Assembly: GCA_015501075.1 (NCBI GenBank)
Contig: JADNYJ010000660.1
Span: 1 to 16,775 of the forward strand
DNA: 16,775 nucleotides
Reading direction: 5' to 3'
From: Gymnopilus junonius
Taxonomy: Eukaryota; Basidiomycota; Agaricomycetes; Agaricales; Galerinaceae
Position numbers and translations under genes: made by a program. Under the pieces are notes generated by a model that worked only from the letters and a program-made list of their open reading frames with translations, ran no database searches and had not been told where the DNA came from. Numbering within the stretch: position 1 is the stretch's first letter; the number at the start of each line of letters is the position of its first letter. Shown piece by piece: positions 7,066-16,775 of this stretch.

Positions 7066-10008
7066 TCAACGGTTTTCACCAGGGAACACCCGTCCCACAG
7101 CCTCAGCCTCCTTTCGGCGCTTCTCACCCAGTTCTCTCGAAGCTGCGTCCCTTTGCGTTGCACCAAATCTAGCAAGTTTTTCCAGCAAAGACTGCAATCT
7201 TTTGGGCTTCACAGTAGCATAGGATGCATGCCTATTGGCAGGAACAAGGTACTCTTGAACTGTCCCTCCCAGAGCAATAGACGTCGTCTGTCAGCGTCAA
7301 TTATTAATTAATTGCTTCACGTGACCATTGGAAGTTAACTTGCCAGTCGCAATTCAGTGAAGACTGACGACAGATGAGATCTGCCGATGCGCCTCAGCTC
7401 ATCTTCAAGGAAGTCCACGTCAATAAGAATGTTAGATATCGCATTTTCATTCATTATAGGAATGTCACGACCGGTCAAGAAATCCTGGAGATCCAAACGG
7501 TAAGTAATGGCATTGGGTAAAATGAAGTCCTAGAAACATACCATCAGACATTCGGTGATGTAAGCAAGTGCACCTTTGTACGCCTCCTCTTTGTAGGTTT
7601 CCTTGATTACCAAAGAATCGACGACAGTGGTCAGCCAGTTGACTAATTCATAGAGATACATGCTCGGTGATGTCTCCCGAGAATTGGGCGTCCAGTCATA
7701 TTCAGACAACTCGAAGCACTGGTCAAGTTTGGAGTTGATGAGTCCTGACATGCGCGCACACGAGCGTGAGATGGTTGCGTCGAGGGCTGCAGACGCAGTG
7801 AGCCTGATAGTTCCACCTCTGTGAGTAGAGCTGGAATGACAGCTTCGTTTAGCCTAGGAAGCCCAAAGGGACAACTAAAGTCTTACCGCAAATTTGTGAG
7901 AGAACGTTCCAATTCTCCACACGTAACCTGGAGATGCTCCAAGTTGGTGATGATCTGAGCTATTTGCGTTGGGTTCTGGGTGGTAGCAAGGCGTTGTCCA
8001 ATAGGTCCACTAATGCTCTTTGTAAGCAAAGAATCCAGCGACTAGAGATGTGGGAATTGGTCAATAGAAATACGCAAAACTCATGAGTAAGGCATAGGTT
8101 CCGAGTTGCTCCTACCTTGCTCAGGAGCTCGTCAATATCCCTGTGGTGCTGGGAGACTCCTTCCACGAATGCGTAGAATCTCTGTATGAATATTCGAATC
8201 TGAATTTCAATCAGTGACAAGTGTTTTCATGCACTACGGGGAGAATGCGTACATCTTGACAACACAAAAAGAATGTCTGTGACCATGGTAGAGGATAAGT
8301 TACAGGGGTTCTGCGGAGAAGTTAGCAGAATGAACGTCATGCACGAAGGTGACGTACTGCTTGAGTTCATTCCTTTCATTATCACTGATCCAAACAACTT
8401 CGAGAATACCGTCGATGCCAAGTTCCGAGTCTACTTTCATGGGAGTGATCTCATCTTCGCGTACAATCTGCCGAGAAACCTTAACACAAGGCAGCTGATC
8501 CTGATGGCCTTGGAACTTACAGTCTCAAACCGTTTCGTGAATTGAGTTTCTAATAACTTGGCATACTTTTCGAACAAGACGACAATGAATGATTGCAAAA
8601 GACGTGGTTGTGTAAGAGTAGGTCTGGAGAAAATTGTAATCAGGACGTGCCGGCGGAAAGAAGGACTTCCAAACCTCAAGTGTCATTATGAAAGATAGTA
8701 AGCTTTCTTTGACTTTCAAGAAGACTTCGGGGTTTGTCTCCTTCCGCAAAGCATCCTCAATAGCTGTCGCCAGTCGTGTGACGAGTGCATCCCAGAGCTC
8801 TTCGACATCTCTCGGGGAACGGAAGGTCCCAGTGGTTTCGAGCACGTGGGACTCAACAATAAAGAAGCCAGAAATCTCCTGCGTCAGCGAGGCAATAGAG
8901 GCCAGAGGAAGAGGTGTTGGAAGAATTAGATCCGATTGAGCCTGTCAATTGTTGTCAGATTTGGTGATCTTGGTACAGTAAGATGGGCACGAAACCTTTC
9001 TGTCAGCTTGGTATGATTTACGAAGTTCACTTAGTGAATTCAATGTCGTGTATATATGGATACATTCGAAGAGGGGTTTGAAATCAACGTGTAATTTGTC
9101 GTTGTCAAGGACATTGACTTGAACGTGTTCCCAGTCAGTACAAGCAATATAAATAAAGTTTTAGGCTCACACTCAATCTTTTCATATGTCACCAATTCTA
9201 CTGCACTACCGACACGGTTGACGCGTAGTAAAGGGTCTTTTTCTCGTCTTGAACGCCATCGCTTTGTTCTCGACTCCATGGCCTCAACAGCTAGTCGACC
9301 GACTTCAGTGCTGATGTTTCTAATCTCGAGGAGCCACTGCTTCATGGAGGCCGTGACAGCACCTTTTATCTGACCACGTAGAGAAGGCAAGGAAGACAGA
9401 AGGTGCTGAAAGAAGGGTGTTTGGGACAAGGATGTCGGAGGCATACTCTGAATATCTTCCAGCGACTAAAAATTGTATTGAAAAGATGTATACGACGTGA
9501 TGGTATAAACGACAAACCCTCAGCGCGCTCCAGTATTTGCCTGCTTTGATCATTTCGCCGACACGATCAACGACATCTAGGACGCGTAAACACGCCTGCA
9601 AGGTGTCAATAGCCTCATCTAGGTTTGCGGCGGTCTTCCTTGACTGTAACAACGCGCGTTTCTTCTCAACCAAACTGCCTCCCAGTTGGGCAACGCTGGC
9701 GTCTAATGAAGATATATTTTCTTTCATCTTGTCGGTGTACGACTTGACCGTGAAGAGCGTAGACACCGACGAAATGAAGTCCTGGTAATTGTCACTGCAT
9801 ATCTTCTCAATCTCAGCATCTTTGGAGTCGATGAGGCCCAGCACAGTCCTCAGGTAGGCATCCTGCTGTCGGTTAGTTGAATCTGCTTGATGATAGGACC
9901 GAGCTGTTCTAGATTTTCAGAAGATGATGAGGGGTCCAGGAGATGGATCTGCTGGAGCTGCTGGTCAATGTTGTCCTGGGTAAACTGCTGCCTCCTGCGC
10001 GGAGGCAT
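7066..10008 (-). CDS. SEC15: Exocyst complex subunit Sec15 (EXOC6), two apparent frameshifts
   Basis: Part of the octameric exocyst that tethers secretory vesicles to the plasma membrane; Sec15 binds the Rab GTPase on the vesicle. Twelve exons: 10008-9518, 9465-9171, 9117-8996, 8941-8675, 8623-8521, 8467-8358, 8310-8253, 8199-8116, 8041-7887, 7818-7542, 7484-7344, 7287-7066. Once two indels are allowed for, the protein is 774 residues, the normal family size. Recognisable blocks include NLEQLGPIIKQ near the N-terminus, EIEKICSDNYQDFISSVS, the coiled-coil region with TLQACLRVLDVVDRVGEMI, WLLEIRNISTEVGRLAVEAM, and the C-terminal DWTPNSRETSPSMYLYELV and VDFLEDELRRIGRSH. Oddities: one base missing near 9871-9873 and one extra in the A run at 8597-8600. 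The eleventh intron (7343-7288) uses a GCAAGT donor. Every other splice junction is in phase, which argues for sequence errors rather than decay. Confidence 0.93.
7288..7343 (-). other. GC-AG intron in SEC15
   Basis: The donor on the minus strand is CTG|GCAAGTTAAC and the acceptor GACGCTGACAG|ACG, length 56 nt. Only the GC donor keeps the conserved frame (FTELRL then TTSIAL); the nearby GTTAAC would not. GCAAGT is the usual strong context for the minor GC donor class, and GCTGAC serves as branch site. Confidence 0.8.
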
Positions 10009-10266
10009 AATTGAACCGAGAGAACAGAAATGACGAAAATGACAAAGATGAATGAGAAATCAGAGTATGCAGTCAGAATTTGGTTAGATTCGAGCGTCGG
10101 ACCTGTCAATTCCAAATCGCCGACAGCATTTGTTTGGCATTACCCTCCGTAACAAGCACATCCGGACCGATCAATTGATCACATTTTCTGCCTACCCCCT
10201 ATCTCTTTCATTCTTTTGTCCCATAATTTCCCGGTCCATCGGATTTTCTCTTTGCCTCCTGCTTTC
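10009..10266. promoter_or_regulatory. Shared divergent promoter of SEC15 and the HAD phosphatase gene
   Basis: Start codons of the two genes face away from each other across 258 bp. A perfect 12 bp palindrome GATCAATTGATC sits at 10169-10180. The half next to the phosphatase gene is CT-rich (about 10190-10265), as in fungal leaders; no clear TATA box was seen for either gene. Confidence 0.5.
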
Positions 10267-11318
10267 ATGGCTGGGACCACACTTCACGCTGATGCGCTGT
10301 ATGTCGGTCTTTGACCCTTTCCTTTTCACCGACGCTCTGACGTTACCTTCAGCCTCTTTGACATGGACGGAACTTTAGTTGACTCAACTGCAGGTGTTGT
10401 CGGCGCATGGGAGCTGTTCCGGAAATCTTACCCCACCATAGACGTTCAGGATATCCTGAGCTGTGAGCATCGCGCACACACTGCTTTACAATTTTCTTTT
10501 TGACTCTATCCCCGGCCCAGCCTCCCATGGCGTTCGTACTGTCGACAATTTAAAGAATCATTGCGGATCGAAGATCCTCAGATCTTGGAAGTATGCATGT
10601 GCCTTACTATCGGAGACCCTTGTCTAATTTTCCAACGCGATCCTGTAGGCAGAGGCGCTGCGCTTTGAGGAGGCAATCGTCTCTACCTCTACCGAGGGTG
10701 GTCGATCTGGCATCGTCCAACTGCCGGGTGTTAAGTCAATCATGGAAGTAGTAGGTATTGTTCTCAAGAATAGCAAAGAGTGCCTATGCAAATTTTTTCT
10801 CCAGATCGCGTCCAGCCGTTTTTTGCCTAACCCTCGGTGGGCGCTGTGTACCTCTGCAACCCGGGCGTATGCCTCTTCCGCCCTGAAAATCGCAGGTGTT
10901 CCTGTACCAGACGTGTTTGTTGCATCGGAGGATGTAACTAAAGGCAAACCATTTCCCGATCCTTACCTGCTCGGTGCAAGCAAATGTGGAGTCAAGCCTG
11001 AAAATTGTTCGCGATGGATCTTCTATATTCGAGTCCCTGAATATTGATGCCTTGTCCTTTCAAAAATTAGGCATTGTTTTTGAAGATGCTCCATCTGGAG
11101 TTCGCAGTGGACGTGCAGCCGGAAGCACGACAATTGCCTTGCTTACTACTCATAGTCGCGAACAGATAGAAGCGGCGCAGCCTGATTTCATTGTGAAGGA
11201 TCTGTCTAGGTAAATCCGCAACTTCGCGTTCTTCTCCGAGACTTGACAGAAACTATATAGCACTTCAATTCAACTTACAGAGACAGGTGTTACTGTCAGT
11301 ATTAAAGAGGCTGCTTAG
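10267..11318 (+). CDS. HAD-family sugar/glycerol phosphatase (GPP/DOG type), one apparent frameshift
   Basis: Likely hydrolyses a small phosphate ester such as glycerol-3-phosphate or 2-deoxyglucose-6-phosphate; the substrate cannot be fixed from sequence. Seven exons: 10267-10298, 10353-10462, 10521-10590, 10649-10750, 10805-11006, 11071-11209, 11261-11318. They sum to 713 nt, one short of a 237-residue protein, the usual size. Visible HAD motifs: nucleophile and acid/base in LLFDMDGTLVDST (Asp14, Asp16), the cap segment with SSHGVRTVDNLKNHC, motif II WALCTSATRAY, the motif III lysine in VTKGKPFPDPYLLGA, and motif IV IVFEDAPSGVRSGRAAG. One base appears to be missing near 10565-10566, where the frame changes from NHCG to IEDPQILE. 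The other junctions are in phase. If the enzyme is a glycerol-3-phosphatase it would serve osmolyte production. Confidence 0.9.
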
Positions 11319-11672
11319 AGGCTTGATATAGAAGAACCTTACTGACAATCTTAGAACGGAGGACCAAGGATCTTCTTGGAAATAGATCTCACGAATACGC
11401 AGGAATATATCCGACATAGACTTTGACTTTAGCGCCTTGTTTATTTGCGTCCGGAGATCGTGTACCAAAGGCATTGCTATGGTAAACAGGATTAATGACC
11501 AATAGATGAACATTCAGCCAATACCTAAGATTGGCCAAGACAATGTGAATGTTGACTAAGTAATGGAAATAATCCAGGAAAAAGGGTAATTGCGGGAAAA
11601 AGGGTATTCAGATGAAGGATGACACCTTCGTCAAAGAGATAGAGTTACAAGAACAAAGCCCATATTGAATGC
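11319..11672. other. Convergent 3' region between the HAD phosphatase and alpha-tubulin genes
   Basis: This 354 bp region holds both 3' ends. A minus-strand AATAAA (plus-strand TTTATT at 11440-11445) lies about 230 nt past the tubulin stop and may be its poly(A) signal. A direct repeat GGAAAAAGGGTA occurs at 11577-11588 and 11595-11606. An 82-codon minus-strand frame crossing into the phosphatase's last exon has no family signature and is judged spurious. Confidence 0.45.
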
Positions 11673-13531
<1,859 letters not shown>

Positions 13532-13623
13532 ACTTAATTCTTGACTTGACAGAGGAGAGAATGGTTCGGTCAACAAATTTCGTGCCAATTTTCCCTTTTC
13601 CGGTTGTTTGGTTCTAATTACTT
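13532..13623 (-). promoter_or_regulatory. Very short CFT2-TUB1 intergenic region with TUB1 leader
   Basis: Only 92 bp lies between the CFT2 stop and the alpha-tubulin ATG. On the minus strand it ends with a CT-rich leader (CCATTCTCTCCTCTGTCAAG) just before the start. No TATA box was found, so the TUB1 promoter probably extends into the last exon of CFT2. Confidence 0.45.
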
Positions 13624-16600
13624 TTATGCTGCTACAAGCGCGTGTAGGTTATAAATCTCCCGTCGTACAGTATAATACACCTCCGAGACCGCCCCCTCGA
13701 GCTCTATCTTCCCCTTTCCCACTTTTCGCACAGCGACAGTCTCGTCCAGCGTGCCACAGATAAGCACTCCCTCCCCTACCAGTTCAGCCTGCACTCCTAC
13801 AGAGCCGAGCCGCGATTTCAACGCCGTAAGCTTTAGTTCGCCAATCATTGTCGATTGCGGGAGGGGCACTGCCCGCCGCGATCCGAGTACGCGTCCATCT
13901 AGGGTCCCTGTCTCCCCTCCAGGGTCTAGTTGGATACCCGATGCCGAAATCGGTTCCAAAGTAGGAATGGTTGACGTTGGATGAGCTGTGACAAGTCCCC
14001 GAACATATGCAATTTCATTATCTTCAAACTGAGAGCATTCTGTGAGCGGCGTTATCAACGTGTAAGAACAAAACCACCAACCCTTGAAATCTTCAACGAA
14101 GCAAGGAGCTCGTCACTGATATTAATGGAGAAACTGTTCGTTTGTTGACCAATCTGAATAGCTTCACCCACGACTGGTGCAAAGATGTCTTTGGTCATTG
14201 AGCGAATATTGTTGCAGCTCTCTATAAGCACGTCAGATCCGGGAGCAGAGGCGTGGACAATTATCTAACAATCAAGGCGAGTCAGCACTCAAAGACAACT
14301 GAATGGCCATGAAGGTACCATTTTTCGAGGATTGACTTGGGGAACAATCATCTTCACTGCCCGACCATCATTTAGGCCTTCCATATCAATGAACAACAGA
14401 CGGCAAGCCAGTTGAACCTCAATTTCACTTGTGACAAATTTCGAGGGTGGCTCCTTGATAGCCTTCTGTGATAACGTTGAGTTGAGCTCTGAAGTCAGAT
14501 GGAGGAAGGAGAAATACCTTTGCATCCTCTTCTGCAAGGGCACGTCGCTTGTAATCTTTTACATCCTCGCTTTCCGCTTCCTCTTCCAATGCTTTCCCTT
14601 TTCTTAGCCACAACCCAACGTCAATCGTTTCTCCATATTCATCTACTCTGCGCTTCTTATCGACATAAGGAAACATCCTAAACCGCTGTCCCTGACTTGT
14701 AGTCTTGAAGAACGAGGTTGACTTTGACACATTGCCTTTGAGGTAGATGTCGAACGACAGAAGCTGCTTTGTTAACCCTTCGTCTCCGTCCAACCAGTCA
14801 GCATTGTCCATCGTTTTATCTGCCTTCCACCGGCTTTTTCTGCCCTCTCCCGCTTCTCCGTTCTTGCCATTCACATCGTCTGCTGTGTCCATGGAGTCTG
14901 CACCAAGGACATCCCTGACTTCATCCTCCTCTGCGTCAGAGTCGGATTCAGAATCACTTTCGTCTTCGTCAGCTTCTAGCATCCGCTGGTTCCGTGCAAG
15001 AGCGGCCTGATGGGCTGCTTCCTTTTCCTTTGCAGCCTGTTCCTTTTGCTGGTATAGTTCAAGCTCAACACCTGCGAGTGGGACCTTGCGGCTGATCTTC
15101 AATTTGATTGAACCATCCATCATAACATTACGTCCAATTTTGCCCTTGTCCCACTTGTCTTCTGGTCGTTGAGAACTATCCCACTTGTCGAACAATGCGC
15201 GGCCAAGTGTACCTTCTTCACTTCTTCCTGTCAACAGTATTACGTTATCTGGTACAGCTGCAAAATCTGTGAAAAGATGTCGCGAAGGCCCATGCGAAAG
15301 AGATGCTGGGACCGCTAGAATTAGCTTCGGATCTTTCGAAGAGTATGTTTGGAGGAGTGCTTGAGGGTTTGGGAAGAATTCCAGGTGCCTGAAACTCCGA
15401 GTGAGTAGAGATCCTCAAATCCATGTAGGTGATATACTTGAATCTCAAAGCAAGCGCCCCAAGGGCATCCTCTTCGTTGTCATCGTCCCGTCTCCTCTTA
15501 TTTTGGTTTTGTCGTGCATTGTTACCTTCTTCCCCAACATCCTCCTTACTGATAGTGCCACCTAGCCATTCCATCATACTCCTTACGAAAGTGAGCATCT
15601 CACGACCTGTTCGTGATAAAAGACAAATTGGGTATCTCAGGCGGGAGTAATTCCAATGTTGGTCAAGAAGGACAAGCAATTCCAATATACGCGTACTGGA
15701 GTCGCAAGGTAGAAGAAGAGAAGACCGAGAAGACAGTGTTGAAGTTATGGTGTCTGAAATGCGTACATAAGAGAATGATCCCAACGGTACACAGAAGTTC
15801 AAGGCATACCAATAAGAGCGGCATCTCTGTCCTTTCTTCTGCTAGTAATAACAGGCACTCTTTCAGCGTCTGTGATAAGCAAGTCCGGTCTAGCCAAAGG
15901 TTCGAATATACCACCGGCAGCTTGGCGCATGAGAACTGTACCATCCAAATGACGTTCCTTCATATGGTTCATGTCCACAGCATAGATGATAGTACCCGAG
16001 GAGGGTGATCGTATCTTCCATATTGTACCACCTAGAGTATGGCCAGCATTGAATGTGTGTGATTGTCAAACCCTGGCATTTTCCTGGCGAGCGTTAACAG
16101 TTTAGTAACGTGAATAATAACTTAGAATCATACCTTGCAAGTGAGTGGGTTGCGAGTATCTGAGGGTATTCAGGGAATCAAAGGCATCTTGTACTTCGAT
16201 GACCGTGGCTATGCATTTGTCTGTCGAAGGCTTAGGTGGAGGTGGTTCGGAAGCCTCTCTTTCGCTGCCAGTATCGTTCCTTGTAGAGTCGGATGGCGGG
16301 TCAGTGACTGCGTATTCGTCCCTCAGACCCTCGACGTCTTCTGTGACTGCAATTCTCCCTGTTGCCTGCACAGGCAGGGTTGAGTAGGCAGGCGCTTTAA
16401 GACCCCATCTTGAATACGCGTAAGGATAAAGGCCGCAGTGGGCCAGGTCGCCATGTGAAAGCAACACTAAGTCAATTTCAGGTGCATGTCTAAAAATTCT
16501 CTTAAGATCATTTATCTCTCGAACAATATTACTACGAACCTTTGCAAAGCTTCGACATATTCGGTCCATGCAGGTGGTTTGTCTTCGTTCTCTGAGGAAG

Positions 16601-16744
16601 AAGGCTCAAAGGGTGACGGTTCTGGGGCCCAGTCCGGGGAGCCACAGTCAATTAGGATCTTAACATCGTCAATTTGAAGCAGATACGAGAGGGAGTTGTC
16701 CTCGATGAACGCGCCGCCCCCGACAACGGCGTAAAAGTGATCAT
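13624..16744 (-). CDS. CFT2: Cleavage and polyadenylation factor subunit Cft2 (CPSF100), two apparent frameshifts
   Basis: Scaffold partner of the endonuclease CPSF73/Ysh1 in nuclear pre-mRNA 3'-end cleavage. Eight exons: 16744-16540, 16489-16134, 16083-15810, 15753-15438, 15388-14518, 14465-14319, 14264-14082, 14028-13624. Allowing for two indels it encodes 918 residues. The metallo-beta-lactamase fold opens with MITFTPLSG and ILIDCGSPDW. The metal motif is degenerate (LLSHGDLAHCG, residues 78-88), as expected for the catalytically dead CPSF100. A beta-CASP region follows with SLLLPCDSSTRILELLVLL and CLLSRTGREMLTFVRSMMEWLGG, then a charged insert KRRRDDDNEED and a strongly acidic stretch at about 523-540. 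The C-terminal domain has MIVPQVNPRKM and ends EVYYTVRREIYNLHALVAA. One G is missing in the run at 16691-16693 and one base is extra at 16054-16060. The other exons are phase-perfect. Confidence 0.95.
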
Positions 16745-16775
16745 TGCTTCTTCCACCAGGTCAATTAAGAACCGA
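16745..16775 (-). promoter_or_regulatory. Leader of CFT2, truncated by window edge
   Basis: Only 31 bp upstream of the CFT2 start codon is present; the promoter lies outside the window. The context before the ATG on the minus strand is GGAAGAAGCA. Confidence 0.4.

Noticed and set aside
9866..9899. A 34 nt intron to explain the SEC15 exon 1 frame break
   Set aside because: A CTAAC branch and CAG acceptor are present, but the only GT donor gives a 34 nt intron that leaves the wrong frame and removes conserved residues PIIKQ.
11265..11513. Minus-strand open frame of 82 codons
   Set aside because: It overlaps the last exon of the HAD phosphatase and the convergent 3' region, with no splice logic or recognised family.

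Overview
The window reads as nuclear DNA of a filamentous basidiomycete, most likely an Agaricomycete mushroom. The protein genes are cut by many 46-74 nt GT..AG introns with CTNAC/CTGAC-type branch sites. Promoters have TATA boxes followed by CT-rich leaders. Exon sequences match conserved fungal housekeeping families. No rRNA, tRNA, CRISPR, bacterial operon or viral gene was recognised.

Layout, left to right. (a) 1-523, minus: start of a multi-pass membrane protein that runs off the left edge, with a TATA box at 591-597. (b) 524-2998: gene-poor DNA holding a 575 bp MITE-like element (1818-2392) with long terminal inverted repeats built from 11 bp units and flanked by TA. (c) 2999-3589, minus: small basic Ser/Arg-rich protein with a short conserved head, three exons. 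(d) 3590-4615: unresolved stretch with coding-like fragments. (e) 4616-5300, plus: small dual-specificity phosphatase, four exons. (f) 5906-6725, plus: ARF1-type GTPase, six exons including an 11 nt exon. (g) 7066-10008, minus: exocyst subunit Sec15, twelve exons including a GC-AG intron. (h) 10267-11318, plus: HAD phosphatase of the GPP/DOG type, seven exons. (i) 11673-13531, minus: alpha-tubulin, eleven exons. (j) 13624-16744, minus: Cft2/CPSF100 pre-mRNA 3'-end processing factor, eight exons.

ARF (vesicle budding), Sec15 (vesicle tethering at the plasma membrane) and alpha-tubulin (microtubule tracks) all serve traffic and growth, but nothing suggests co-regulation. This looks like ordinary dense fungal housekeeping synteny. 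SEC15 and the HAD phosphatase share a 258 bp divergent promoter. CFT2 and TUB1 are head to tail with only 92 bp between them.

The most notable feature for a reader is that four of the conserved genes (SEC15, GPP-like, TUB1, CFT2) contain six single-base indels in otherwise intact exons. Every intron and splice site is preserved and each gene's length becomes a multiple of three once the indel is accounted for. I read these as sequencing/assembly errors rather than gene death, but the sequence alone cannot exclude real frameshifts. I found no convincing evidence of a new biological system; the MITE-like element and the unresolved 3590-4615 region are the least explained parts.
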